A DNA stretch of 64,000 nt from an uncultured Bacteroidales bacterium (GCA_905234795.1 CAJOIQ010000011.1:29898-93897), one strand, 5' to 3'; positions 33,543-42,709 are shown, counted from the first letter of the stretch. Numbers and translations are program-made. Notes: generated by a model from the sequence alone, not told the origin.

Positions 33543-35057
33543 TTACTCTATGTGTGCTGTGTAGCTCTTCCCGTCGGGGAGGGTAAAGGTTATATCCTCG
33601 AGGGCAATGGTGTCGTAGCGAATCTGGAATGTAGCGCTCTTTATGGCATCGCCCTTGACGGAATCGAAGGCAGCCTTGAAGGCCTGCGCCTCGTCAATGG
33701 GGATGGCCAGCGTGAAGCTGTTCCAGCTGCCCGGAGATACGTAGATGGGGAAAAGTTCCCGTTCGGTGTCATATTTCCCCAGGGTAATGGAGTAGCCCTT
33801 TGCATAAAGCTCCTCCATGTATGTCAGCTGGGCATTGGGGAGTTGCTCCAGAAGATACTCTTTCTGCATCTGAGGATTCTGGGAACGGGCCTCGAAATGC
33901 TCCTGCTTCTCAAATTCACCTTTTTCGGCAATGAATCTGCCAATCTTTTTCCTGTACCAGGGAGTAAAGCCCACGCGGGAATACATGGTCATCACTTCCA
34001 CCACCTGTTCGGGAATCAGATACAGGAAAGGAATCATCACCTTTCCGTCTTCATCGATGGCACCGTACCTGTCCTCCTTTCCGGCCACGACATAGGGATG
34101 ACCGGCACTCTTGCGGGGGCTCAGGTAGTCATATTCTTCAAAGCGCGGCAAAGGATTCATTTCCAAGTCATAGGCTTTGGGGCCGTAATCTATAAAGGTC
34201 CACTTGTTCACGAAGAGTTCCTTCAAGTCACGAACATCTTCTTTACACAGTATCCACAAGAAGTCTCCCTTTTGGGAAGCGGCGGCATACAGGACATCCT
34301 TCTTGAGGAGGGTTCCGTCGAAGCTGTACAGATTGGATACCTTAAAGCGGTGCGTGTTGCCTTCGTCGTCCTTCAGCTCTTCGGAACGGACGGCACGAAT
34401 GAAGGAATAAGGGTCGAAGGATAAATAATCCCGGCTGGGGTATTTCTGGATATGCTGCATCTCCACCACGGGCTTCAGGGAGTTTGCCTCGATGCGGTAG
34501 AGGCCGGTGAAATCCTGCGTATAGGTCTTTCTCTTGCTCCAGGAAGGGAGGTAGAACTGTTCGGCATCGATGTACACAAGACCGTCCAGTTCCGGAGGCG
34601 TGTTCAGCTTGGAAGAGTCCAGGAATATAATGCGGTTTTTCCTCCACCCCGAAGTCCCCTGAGCGATATGCATGGTGCCCACCGGAAGACCGGGCTTGAT
34701 ATAATGCTTGATCTGTTTTGAGGTTAGTCGGGGAATAATGTACTCTCCCGTCACCTTATTCTTGAGAGAAGCTGTATTGTCTGAGGAATAATATGCGGCT
34801 CCGTCAAGGGCAATAACGTAGTCTCCCCACTCCCAGCAGCTGTGGTCTTCGGTGAAGACTTCATCCTTTGTCCGTTTATCCTCTTCCATGGACAACGGCG
34901 CATAGGACGGCGCGGGCGAGGCCGATGAAAGAATCTGATCCAACAGCTGCTCTGTAAGGTTATTGTTTACGTCAAAGGTGGGAATGGTATCGTTCTGCGC
35001 AAAGGCGACAAAGGCAGCAACAAAGCAAGCCAGGAAAGAAAGAAGAATCCGTTTCAT
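33543..35057 (-). CDS. secreted protein sharing domains with both neighbours
   Basis: 504-aa exported protein (signal peptide MKRILLSFLACFVAAFVAFA). Residues 139-200 resemble the 220-aa protein at 32685, there is one WG-like unit (DRYGAIDEDGKVMIPFLY), and residues 379-504 match the C-terminal domain of the WG protein at 30709: KGEFEKQEHFEAR, YDTERELFP, LAIPIDEAQAF and DITFTLPDGKSY align in order. It thus looks like a recombination of the two plus-strand neighbours across the tRNA. Function unknown. A TATATTTG -7 box is at 35090-35083. Confidence 0.8.
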   Translation of the reverse strand: MKRILLSFLACFVAAFVAFAQNDTIPTFDVNNNLTEQLLDQILSSASPAPSYAPLSMEEDKRTKDEVFTEDHSCWEWGDYVIALDGAAYYSSDNTASLKNKVTGEYIIPRLTSKQIKHYIKPGLPVGTMHIAQGTSGWRKNRIIFLDSSKLNTPPELDGLVYIDAEQFYLPSWSKRKTYTQDFTGLYRIEANSLKPVVEMQHIQKYPSRDYLSFDPYSFIRAVRSEELKDDEGNTHRFKVSNLYSFDGTLLKKDVLYAAASQKGDFLWILCKEDVRDLKELFVNKWTFIDYGPKAYDLEMNPLPRFEEYDYLSPRKSAGHPYVVAGKEDRYGAIDEDGKVMIPFLYLIPEQVVEVMTMYSRVGFTPWYRKKIGRFIAEKGEFEKQEHFEARSQNPQMQKEYLLEQLPNAQLTYMEELYAKGYSITLGKYDTERELFPIYVSPGSWNSFTLAIPIDEAQAFKAAFDSVKGDAIKSATFQIRYDTIALEDITFTLPDGKSYTAHIE

Positions 35058-35082
35058 AGCAGTGTTATCAAGCAGTTAACCA

Positions 35083-35090
35083 CAAATATA
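35083..35090 (-). promoter_or_regulatory. -7 box of the 504-aa secreted protein gene
   Basis: TATATTTG on the minus strand, 25 nt before the ATG at 35057. No -33 TTG at the usual spacing. Confidence 0.4.
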
Positions 35091-35172
35091 TGAAAAATAA
35101 TTTGGCGTTTCTTAAAAAAGTAGTACCATTGCAATCCCAAATCTTCTGGGTGACCAAGACGTTTCACTTATT

Positions 35173-35216
35173 GGGGGGCGTGCCCCCCAAGCCACCTGCC
35201 GTGCGGCCTTCGGCCT
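35173..35216. repeat. two GC-rich hairpins in the intergenic space
   Basis: TTGGGGGG-CGTG-CCCCCCAA and, shortly after, AGGCC-TTC-GGCCT. With the palindrome at 35263 these fill the 290-nt gap between the secreted-protein gene and lysA; nothing else is seen there. Confidence 0.5.
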
Positions 35217-35262
35217 AAATCCTTTGGATAGCGCTTGTCGTGTAAAACATTGATGATTAATT

Positions 35263-35312
35263 AGTTAAGTTTTTCTCTTGATACCAAATGGGATAAAGAG
35301 AAAAAGTTAAGT
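35263..35312. repeat. 3'-end palindrome, copy 3
   Basis: Left arm AGTTAAGTTTTTCTCTTGAT (35263-35282), loop ACCAAATGGG with CCA/TGG pairing, right arm with two mismatches (ATAAAGAGAAAAAGTTAA). It begins 35 nt past the lysA stop. Confidence 0.7.
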
Positions 35313-35347
35313 AATTGAAAACAAGGAAGTTAAGGGCGTGGCGTCGC

Positions 35348-36496
35348 CTATTCCGAAAAATAAGCGGGAGCCAGGGGACGGCAATTGTACTGGGAGGCCA
35401 TGGATTCTCCGTAGGCGCCGGCGCTGCGGATGGCGATGAAGTCTCCGCGGCTGCATTCTTCCAACAGAACGTCCTTGCCGAAGACATCAGAGCTCTCGCA
35501 GCAGGGGCCCACTACGTCGTAACGCATTTCGGGACCGTGGGAGGAGATGTTTTCAATACGGTGGACGGCGTGATAGAGGGCCGGGCGGATGAGGTCGTTC
35601 ATGCCGGCGTCCACAATGGCAAAACGGCGGGCCAGTCCTTCCTTCACATACAGTACGCGCGTAATCAGCGTGCCGCAGGGGGCCACGATGCTTCGGCCCA
35701 GCTCAAAGTGCACAGGACGCAAACCCGGCAGCAGGCGCTTATAGGTGCCGAAGTAGGAGGCGAAATCGGCCATGGGCAAGTGGTTGGGATGGCCATACTC
35801 GATGCCCAGGCCACCGCCCACGTTCACATCGGCCACGGGGATGCCGTGCCGCTCCAGCTTGTCCGTCAAATCGTTGATGCGGTTGCACAGGGCGGCGAAA
35901 TCGGGCATTTCCAGGATTTGCGAGCCGATGTGGAAGTGCAGCCCGCAGAATCGGATGGACGGCAGGGACAGAGCTTCGCGCGCCACTTCTTCCACCATCC
36001 CGTGATAGATGCCGAATTTGTTCTCGGCCAGGCCCGTGGTGATGCCGGCCAGGGTATGCGCGCCGATGTCGGGGTTCACCCGCAGGCTCACGGGAGCCAC
36101 CAAACCCTTCTGGGCGGCGAGTTCCGCGAGTACCTGCAGTTCGGCCGATGATTCTACGTTGAAGCGGCCGATTCCGGCATCCAGCCCCAGGTTGATTTCC
36201 CAATCGGCCTTTCCTACGCCGGCATAGACGATGCCCTCCGGCGGGAATCCGGCTTCCAGCGCGGCGCGGATCTCTCCTCCGCTCACGCAGTCGGCTCCCA
36301 TGCCTGCTGCGGCTATCTGCTTCAGCAGCACGGGGTTATGGTTGGCTTTTACGGCATAGTGAACCTTCCACTGCGGCCGGTTCCTGATTTGCTCCTTGAT
36401 GGTATCCAGGGTGTGCTGCAGGAGAGCGGTGTCGTAGTAGTAGAAAGGCGTCTGAAGGCCTTGAAAGCGGTCCAGCGGGTAAGTTCCTTTGAGCAT
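35348..36496 (-). CDS. lysA: diaminopimelate decarboxylase
   Basis: Last step of lysine synthesis: decarboxylates meso-diaminopimelate. 382-aa fold-type III PLP enzyme with the Schiff-base Lys50 in HYAVKANH, the HFHIGSQ and VNVGGGLGIEY motifs of the barrel, and the CESSD substrate motif in VVGPCCESSDVFG. Its ATG overlaps the lysC stop by 1 nt (TAATG), so the two lysine genes are translationally coupled. A bit shorter than the usual 400-420 aa but with all motifs. Confidence 0.95.
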   Translation of the reverse strand: MLKGTYPLDRFQGLQTPFYYYDTALLQHTLDTIKEQIRNRPQWKVHYAVKANHNPVLLKQIAAAGMGADCVSGGEIRAALEAGFPPEGIVYAGVGKADWEINLGLDAGIGRFNVESSAELQVLAELAAQKGLVAPVSLRVNPDIGAHTLAGITTGLAENKFGIYHGMVEEVAREALSLPSIRFCGLHFHIGSQILEMPDFAALCNRINDLTDKLERHGIPVADVNVGGGLGIEYGHPNHLPMADFASYFGTYKRLLPGLRPVHFELGRSIVAPCGTLITRVLYVKEGLARRFAIVDAGMNDLIRPALYHAVHRIENISSHGPEMRYDVVGPCCESSDVFGKDVLLEECSRGDFIAIRSAGAYGESMASQYNCRPLAPAYFSE

Positions 36497-37803
36497 TACG
36501 CAAACAGATGGCGGCTCAGGGCCTGCAGGGCCCGGGCCTTGTCTTCACCTTTTACCAGCAGGGAGATGTTGTAATTGCTTCCGCCGTAACTCACCATGCG
36601 CACAGGAATGTCCTTCAGGGCTTCCAGCACGCGGCTCTCGAAGCCCAGGTTTTCCCAGTCCATGTCTCCCACCACGCACACGATGCACATGTCCAGGTCC
36701 ACGGTCACGGTGCCGTACTTCTTGAGGTCGTGCACAATCTCGGACAGATAGCGGGTGTCGTCGATGGACATGGAAACACCTACCTCGGAGGTGCAGATCA
36801 TGTCGATGGGCGTATGGTAACTCTCGAAAATCTCGAAGACGCGGCGCAGGAAACCGTGCGCCAGCAGCATGCGGGAACTCTTGATTTTGATGGCTGTAAT
36901 CTTGTCTTTGGCGGCGACGGCCTTGATGGTACCGGGCTCGGGCCGATTGTCGATGAGCGTACCGGGTGCATCGGGCTCCATGGTGTTCTTGAGACGGACG
37001 GGAATGTTGGCGAACTTGGCGGGCTGGATGCAGGTGGGGTGCAGGATTTTGGCGCCGAAGTAGGCCAGCTCGGCGGCCTCCTCAAAGTGCAGGTGCCGCA
37101 CGGCCGAAGTCTTCTCTACCAGCCGGGGATCGTTGTCGTGCATGCCGTCGATGTCGGTCCAGATCTGGATTTCCTCGGCACCGATGGCCGCGCCGATGAG
37201 CGATGCGCTGTAATCGCTGCCGCCGCGCTGGAGATTATCCACCTCGGCGTGGGCGTTGCGGCAGATGAAGCCCTGGGTGAGGTAGATATCGGCCTTCTGC
37301 TCCAGGAAAGGCTTGATATGCGCGGCAATATAGTCCTGGTCCGGTTCTCCCTGGGCGTCGGTGCGCATGAACTCCAGCGCCGGAATCAGGAGGACGTCGG
37401 CCCCCTGCTCCTTCAGGTAAAGCTCCATCATGCGGGTGGAAAGCAGCTCTCCCTGCGCCAGCACCAGCTTTTCCTGCTGCTGGCCGAAGAGTTCCCGCGT
37501 GGCCGATGAGATGCCCTCGAAGGTCTGATGGATGAAGGCCTCGGCGGCTTTCTTGCTGTCGGCCGATGAATAGAGCTCCTGGATGGTTTTCAGATATTTG
37601 GTTTCCAGGCGTCCGATGACGTCGCGCGCGCCGTCGGCGTTGCGGTTATACAGATAGCCGGCAATCTCGGCCAGGGCATTGGTGGTTCCGGACATGGCGG
37701 AGAGTACCACCACGTTGCGTCCGGCGCTCATCACCAGCCGGGCCACTGCCTGCATTCTGGCGGCCGTCCCCACCGAGGTGCCGCCGAATTTCATCACTTT
37801 CAT
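36496..37803 (-). CDS. lysC: aspartate kinase (monofunctional)
   Basis: 435-aa kinase phosphorylating aspartate, first step towards lysine and the other aspartate-family amino acids. Kinase signature KFGGTSVG at the N terminus, GGSDYSASLIGAA in the catalytic core, and two ACT-type regulatory regions in the last 150 residues (MICTSEVGVSMSID, VRMVSYGGSNYNISLL), which in this family bind lysine. It is co-transcribed with lysA. The start at 37803 was chosen because the -7 box TACCTTTG (37832-37825) lies between it and the longer frame start. Confidence 0.94.
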   Translation of the reverse strand: MKVMKFGGTSVGTAARMQAVARLVMSAGRNVVVLSAMSGTTNALAEIAGYLYNRNADGARDVIGRLETKYLKTIQELYSSADSKKAAEAFIHQTFEGISSATRELFGQQQEKLVLAQGELLSTRMMELYLKEQGADVLLIPALEFMRTDAQGEPDQDYIAAHIKPFLEQKADIYLTQGFICRNAHAEVDNLQRGGSDYSASLIGAAIGAEEIQIWTDIDGMHDNDPRLVEKTSAVRHLHFEEAAELAYFGAKILHPTCIQPAKFANIPVRLKNTMEPDAPGTLIDNRPEPGTIKAVAAKDKITAIKIKSSRMLLAHGFLRRVFEIFESYHTPIDMICTSEVGVSMSIDDTRYLSEIVHDLKKYGTVTVDLDMCIVCVVGDMDWENLGFESRVLEALKDIPVRMVSYGGSNYNISLLVKGEDKARALQALSRHLFA

Positions 37804-37824
37804 CACAGCAAAATTTAACAGACG

Positions 37825-37832
37825 CAAAGGTA
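37825..37832 (-). promoter_or_regulatory. -7 box of lysC-lysA
   Basis: TACCTTTG on the minus strand, 21 nt before the lysC ATG. A -33 TTG at the standard spacing is not evident. Confidence 0.45.
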
Positions 37833-37882
37833 AGAAAAAAAGCTGGTTTTTGCGCAGTGCTGTTAAATTCCTACTAACCAAA

Positions 37883-37935
37883 TAGTTAAGTTTTTCTCTT
37901 GATACCAAATGGGATCAAGAGAAAAAACTAAACTG
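37883..37935. repeat. 3'-end palindrome, copy 4
   Basis: Left arm TAGTTAAGTTTTTCTCTTGA from 37883, loop with CCA/TGG, right arm ATCAAGAGAAAAA then ACTAAACT. It starts its outer edge 30 nt past the hutI stop. Loop type matches copy 3; copies 3 and 4 bracket lysA-lysC. Confidence 0.7.
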
Positions 37936-37965
37936 TTGATTATTAGTTAATTGTGATACGAGCGG

Positions 37966-39147
37966 CTAAAACAGCACTTTCCGGATGAAGGGCGTCTGAT
38001 ACTGATAAGCCAGTTTGGTGAGGTCCCAGCCGGGTTCTGTGAGGATGAGGGCGGCGCGTTTGCCGCGGGTGATGGAGCCGTATTCGGTGGAAACGCCCAT
38101 GGCATAGGCGCTGTTGAGGGTGACGGCGTTGAAGGCCTCCACGGGGGTGAGACGCATCTTGATGCAACCCTGGGCCATCACAAAACGCATATCTCCGCAA
38201 GGAGAGGAGCCGGGATTGTAGTCGCTGGCCAGGGCTACGCCCAGACCGGCTTTGATGTAATCCTTGGCCCGGCCGTAGGGGAGTCCCAGGAAGAAGGAGG
38301 AGCCGGGGAGCATGGTGGGCATGGTCCAGGTGCCCTTCAGGGCCTCGATTTCGGCATCGGTGGTGCGCTCCAGATGGTCCACAGAAAGGGCCTGGTGCTT
38401 GACGCCCACCTGCACGCCGCCGCTCACGGCCAGTTCGTTGGCGTGAATCTTGGGGGTGAGGAGGTGCTGTGCGGCCGATAATATCCGGTCCGTGTCGTCT
38501 ACCGTGAAGAAACCCTCGTCACAGAATACGTCCACGAAGTCGGCATACTCCGCAGCGGCGGGAATCATGTCGATCACCGCCTGGACATAGGCCTCGTGCG
38601 TATAACCGCGGCCGATGGCGTGTGCGCCCAGGAAGGTGCTCTTGACGGTGGCGGGGACCGTTTCCCTGATGCGGCGGATGACGCGCAGCATCTTGAGCTC
38701 GTCCTCCGGGTTGAGGCCGTAGCCGCTCTTGATTTCCAGGGCCACGGTGCCTTTTTTCATCATCTCTTTCACGCGCACCATGGATTGCCGATACAGTTCC
38801 CGTTCGGGTGTCTGGTGCAAAAGGTCGGCCGAATTGAGGATGCCGCCGCCCCGGGCCGCGATTTCTTCATAGGACAGCCCGTTGATCTTGTCCAGGAATT
38901 CGCCGTCGCGCGAACCGGCGTACACGATGTGCGTGTGGGAATCGCAGAAGCCGGGGATCACCATGCCGCCGCAGGCATCAATGTCGCCCTTGCGGGGGCC
39001 GGTGCCGAAATCGGCAATCCTGCCGTCTTCTATGCGGAGCCAGGCGTTGCGCAGCATGCCGGTTTCGCCCTGGGCGGCGCCTTCTACGCGCAGCACGCCC
39101 TCCGGCTGGATGCCGGCCAGCAGACCTATATTATAGATAAGACTCAT
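37966..39147 (-). CDS. hutI: imidazolonepropionase
   Basis: Third step of histidine degradation: hydrolyses imidazolone propionate to N-formimino-glutamate. 393-aa amidohydrolase with the metal pair in FCDSHTHIVYAG, GYGLNPEDELKML, FLGAHAIGRGYT, DVFCDEGFF, KIHANEL and the late Asp in ALASDYNPGS. The ATG at 39147 (MSLIYNIGLL) was chosen over longer in-frame starts because it overlaps the end of hutH by only 17 nt and matches the family N terminus. Last gene of ftcD-hutU-hutH-hutI. Confidence 0.95.
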   Translation of the reverse strand: MSLIYNIGLLAGIQPEGVLRVEGAAQGETGMLRNAWLRIEDGRIADFGTGPRKGDIDACGGMVIPGFCDSHTHIVYAGSRDGEFLDKINGLSYEEIAARGGGILNSADLLHQTPERELYRQSMVRVKEMMKKGTVALEIKSGYGLNPEDELKMLRVIRRIRETVPATVKSTFLGAHAIGRGYTHEAYVQAVIDMIPAAAEYADFVDVFCDEGFFTVDDTDRILSAAQHLLTPKIHANELAVSGGVQVGVKHQALSVDHLERTTDAEIEALKGTWTMPTMLPGSSFFLGLPYGRAKDYIKAGLGVALASDYNPGSSPCGDMRFVMAQGCIKMRLTPVEAFNAVTLNSAYAMGVSTEYGSITRGKRAALILTEPGWDLTKLAYQYQTPFIRKVLF

Positions 39148-40615
39148 TCCGGATGAACTGGATGGACTTCTCGATGAGCGGATGCATGTAGGTGTCGGTG
39201 TCCACAAAAGGCACTTCTTTGCGGTAATCGGCCACAATCTTCTCCAGCTTGGGAGAACTCTTGAGCGGGCGGCGGAATTCCAGCGCCTGGGCGGCGTTCA
39301 TCAGTTCGATGGCCAGCACGGTTTCCACATTGTCCACAATGCGCACCAGTTTGGTGGCAGAATTGGAGCCCATGGAAACGTGGTCTTCCTGGCCCTGGGA
39401 AGAGGGAATGGAGTCGCAGGAGGCGGGCCAGCACAGTCCCTTGTTCTGGGACACGATGCTGGCGGCGGTGTACTGCGGAATCATGAAGCCGCTGTTCAGG
39501 CCGGGGGCAGCCACCAGATACTTGGGCAGGCCGCGCAGGCCGTCGATGAGCTGGAAGGTGCGGCGCTCGGAGATGCTGGCCAACTCGCTCATGGCGATGG
39601 CCAGGGAGTCCATGGGAATGGCGATGGGTTCTCCGTGGAAGTTGCCGGCCGATATCACCATGTCTTCGTCGGGGAAGATATTGGGATTGTCGGTGACCGA
39701 GTTAATCTCGTTTTCAATCACGGACTTCACATACATGATATTGTCTTTCACCGCACCGTGCACCTGCGGGATGCAGCGGAAGCTGTACGGGTCCTGTACA
39801 TGGACTTTGGGCCGGTTGATGAGCTCGCTGCCCTCCAGGATTTCCATGTATTTCTTGCCCGTGAGGATTTGTCCGGTATGGGGCCGAAGCAGGTGGGTGA
39901 GGGGCAGGAAGGGCTCGATGCGGCCGTCGTAGGCGTCCAGGGAAATGGCGCCGATGATATCGGCCCAGGCGCTCAGGCGCATGCTCTTGAGGATGCTCCA
40001 GATGGCATGTGCGCTCATGAATTGCGTGCCGTTCAGCAGGGCCAGGCCTTCCTTGGACTGCAGCCGGATAGGTTCCCAGCCCAGTTCTTTCCACACATCG
40101 GCCGACGGACGGCGTTCACCCTTGTACAGGACTTCTCCCATGCCGATGATGGGCAGGCACAGGTGGGCCAGGGGAGCCAGGTCTCCGGAAGCGCCCAGCG
40201 AACCCTGCTGGTACACTACCGGCAGCACGTCCTGGTTGAACATATCCACCAGGCGCTGCACGGTGCAAAGCTGGGCACCGGAGTGGCCGTAGGACATATT
40301 CTGCACCTTGAGGAGCAGCATCAGCTTTACAATTTCCGGCCTTACCGTTTCTCCGGCGCCGCAGGCGTGGGACATCACCAGGTTGTGCTGCAGCTGGCTC
40401 AGGTCCTCCTTGGGAATGGTCACGTTGTACAGGGAACCGAAGCCTGTGGTCACACCGTATACCGGACGGCCGATATCATCCATCTTGTGGTCCAGATACT
40501 CCCGGCACTTGACGATGGCGTCCGTGGCCTCCTGGGACAGTACCAGTTTTTCTTTATTGTCAATGATTTCTTTTACTCTCTCCAGGGAGAGATGCGCATG
40601 AGAAATGGAATGCAT
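39131..40615 (-). CDS. hutH: histidine ammonia-lyase
   Basis: First step of histidine degradation: removes ammonia to give urocanate. 494 aa. The MIO cofactor forms from Ala142-Ser143-Gly144 in GSLGASGDLAPLAH; the catalytic Tyr is in YGVTTGFGSL; the C-terminal NQEDHVSMG-equivalent reads GQEDHVSMGS. It lies 1 nt after hutU and overlaps hutI. Confidence 0.96.
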   Translation of the reverse strand: MHSISHAHLSLERVKEIIDNKEKLVLSQEATDAIVKCREYLDHKMDDIGRPVYGVTTGFGSLYNVTIPKEDLSQLQHNLVMSHACGAGETVRPEIVKLMLLLKVQNMSYGHSGAQLCTVQRLVDMFNQDVLPVVYQQGSLGASGDLAPLAHLCLPIIGMGEVLYKGERRPSADVWKELGWEPIRLQSKEGLALLNGTQFMSAHAIWSILKSMRLSAWADIIGAISLDAYDGRIEPFLPLTHLLRPHTGQILTGKKYMEILEGSELINRPKVHVQDPYSFRCIPQVHGAVKDNIMYVKSVIENEINSVTDNPNIFPDEDMVISAGNFHGEPIAIPMDSLAIAMSELASISERRTFQLIDGLRGLPKYLVAAPGLNSGFMIPQYTAASIVSQNKGLCWPASCDSIPSSQGQEDHVSMGSNSATKLVRIVDNVETVLAIELMNAAQALEFRRPLKSSPKLEKIVADYRKEVPFVDTDTYMHPLIEKSIQFIRNESYL

Positions 40616-40616
40616 A

Positions 40617-42689
40617 CTATTGTAAAGCTTTTCTGATTAAGTTTTCATCGGCCAGGTTGGGAAGGGTGACCTTGAGGCCGGGGGTGCGGGCCATTTCGCG
40701 TTCGATGGCGAAGCGGGCGCCTTCATTGCGGGCCCAGGAGCGGCGGGCGATGCCGTTGTTCACGTCCCAGAACAGCATTTCGCGAATGTGGCGGGCGCTG
40801 TCCTCGGAGCCGTCGATCACCATGCCGAAGCCGCCGTTGATGACTTCTCCCCAGCCCACGCCGCCGCCGTTGTGGATGGATACCCAGGTGGCACCGCGGA
40901 AGCCGTCTCCAATCACGTTCTGCACTGCCATATCGGCCGTGAACTGGCTGCCGTCATAGATATTGGAGGTCTCTCGGAAAGGGGAGTCCGTTCCGGAAAC
41001 GTCGTGGTGGTCCCGGCCCAGCACGATGGGGGCCGATATCTCACCTTTGCGGATGGCCTCGTTGAAGGCCAGGGCTATCTTGGTGCGGCCTTCGCAGTCG
41101 GCATAGAGGATGCGGGCCTGGGAGCCCACCACCAGGTGGTTGCGGCCGGCTTCCTTGATCCAGTGGATATTGTCCCGCATCTGCCCGGCAATCTCCTCGG
41201 GAGAGTTGGCGGCGATTTCGGAGAGCACTTTCACGGCCAGGTCGTCTGACTTCTGGAGGTCCTCCGGTTTTTCGCTCATGCACACCCAGCGGAACGGGCC
41301 GAAGCCGTAGTCGAAGTACAGCGGGCCCATGATGTCCTGCACGTAGGAAGGGTAACGGAAGCTGCCGTCTTCTTTGAGGACATCGGCTCCGGCGCGGGAA
41401 CTTTCCAGGAGGAAGGCGTTGCCGTAGTCGAAGAAGTACATGCCCTTGGCGGCCAGGCGGTTGATGGCGGCCACATGACGGCGCAGGGAAGCCTGCACGG
41501 CTTCCTTGAAGAGTTGGGGATCCTCGGCCATCAGGTGCTTGGATTCCTCCAGGGTGTAGCCAACGGGGTAGTAACCGCCGGCCCAGGGATTGTGCAGGGA
41601 GGTCTGGTCACTGCCCAGGTCCACGCGGATGTCTTCGTCGGCCAGGCGTTCCCACAGGTCCACCACATTGCCCACATAGGCCAGGGAAATCACTTCCTTG
41701 GCGGCTACGGCCTTCTTGATGCGGGGGATGAGCTCGTCCAGGTTGCTGTGCAGCTCGTCCACCCAGCCCTGCTGGTAACGTTTCTCGGCGGCCTTGGGGT
41801 TGATTTCGGCCGTCACGCTCACCACTCCGGCAATATTGCCCGCCTTGGGCTGCGCGCCGCTCATTCCGCCCAGGCCTGCGGTGACAAACAGCAGACCGGC
41901 GAGAGATTCGCGGTCGCGACCGGAAGGACTAATTTGATGGCCGATGTCCTTCCGGTCATCGACCGCGAATCTCTTCGCCAATACCTTCCTGGAGGCGTTC
42001 ATCACGGTGATGGTGGTGCCGTGCACGATGCCCTGAGGGCCGATGTACATATAGCTGCCGGCGGTCATCTGGCCGTACTGGCTCACGCCCAGGGCGTTGA
42101 AACGCTCCCAGTCGTCGGGTTTGGAGTAGTTAGGAATGACCATGCCGTTGGTCACAATCACGCGGGGGGCGTCCTTGTGGCTGGGGAACAGGCCCAGCGG
42201 ATGGCCGGAGTACATCACCAGCGTTTGGTCGTCGGTCATGGTGGCCAGGTACTGCATCACCAGGCGGTACTGCGCCCAGTTCTGGAAGATGGCGCCGTTC
42301 CCGCCGTAGATGATGAGCTCGTGCGGATGCTGGGCCACTCTCTCGTCCAGGTTGTTCTGGATCATGGCCATGATGGCTGCCGCCTGCCGGCTCTTGGCCG
42401 GGTATTCGTCGATGGGCCTTGCATATATTTTATAGGAAGGCCGGTACCGGTACATATAGATGCGCCCGTAGGCTTTGAGCTCCTGGGCAAACTCCGGCGC
42501 CAGTTGCGCGTGAAGGGCTTCCGGGAAGTACCGGAGGGCGTTTTTGAGCGCCAGAACCTTCTGTTCCGGGGTTAGGATATCCTTGCGCTTGGGCGCATGG
42601 TTAATCTGGGGGTCGTAGGGCTTGGCTTCCGGTAGCGTGGCCGGAATGCCAGCCAGTATCTCCTGAGAAAACCGTGATGTGTAATCCAT
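40617..42689 (-). CDS. hutU: urocanate hydratase, with an in-frame palindromic insertion
   Basis: Second step of histidine degradation: adds water across urocanate using tightly bound NAD+. 690-aa Bacteroidota-length urocanase with YGGNGAIFQNWAQY, MTAGSYMYIGPQGIVHGT, VTAGLGGMSGAQPKA and DQTSLHNPWAGGYYP. Between ASRK and LFVTAGLGGM about 26 residues stand where the Pseudomonas enzyme has about six; the extra DNA (41898-41979) is a long inverted repeat read in frame (see findings). The insertion sits just before the NAD-binding glycine loop, presumably on the surface. hutH follows by 1 nt. Confidence 0.94.
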   Translation of the reverse strand: MDYTSRFSQEILAGIPATLPEAKPYDPQINHAPKRKDILTPEQKVLALKNALRYFPEALHAQLAPEFAQELKAYGRIYMYRYRPSYKIYARPIDEYPAKSRQAAAIMAMIQNNLDERVAQHPHELIIYGGNGAIFQNWAQYRLVMQYLATMTDDQTLVMYSGHPLGLFPSHKDAPRVIVTNGMVIPNYSKPDDWERFNALGVSQYGQMTAGSYMYIGPQGIVHGTTITVMNASRKVLAKRFAVDDRKDIGHQISPSGRDRESLAGLLFVTAGLGGMSGAQPKAGNIAGVVSVTAEINPKAAEKRYQQGWVDELHSNLDELIPRIKKAVAAKEVISLAYVGNVVDLWERLADEDIRVDLGSDQTSLHNPWAGGYYPVGYTLEESKHLMAEDPQLFKEAVQASLRRHVAAINRLAAKGMYFFDYGNAFLLESSRAGADVLKEDGSFRYPSYVQDIMGPLYFDYGFGPFRWVCMSEKPEDLQKSDDLAVKVLSEIAANSPEEIAGQMRDNIHWIKEAGRNHLVVGSQARILYADCEGRTKIALAFNEAIRKGEISAPIVLGRDHHDVSGTDSPFRETSNIYDGSQFTADMAVQNVIGDGFRGATWVSIHNGGGVGWGEVINGGFGMVIDGSEDSARHIREMLFWDVNNGIARRSWARNEGARFAIEREMARTPGLKVTLPNLADENLIRKALQ
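41898..41979. repeat. long palindrome inside hutU
   Basis: Left arm 41898-41929 and right arm 41946-41979 pair over about 32 nt (AGATTCGCGGTC and GACCGGAAGGAC blocks are exact, with a 1-3 nt bulge between them); the loop is 16 nt. It encodes about 27 residues of HutU in frame, including RFAVDDRKDIGHQISPSGRD. Confidence 0.75.
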
Positions 42690-42709
42690 TGACTATTAGT
42701 TTGTTGTAT

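Noticed and set aside
34452..34721. Plus-strand 89-residue frame and similar small frames under the 504-aa secreted protein
   Set aside because: No promoter box, no start context and low-complexity residue use; shadows of the minus-strand gene.
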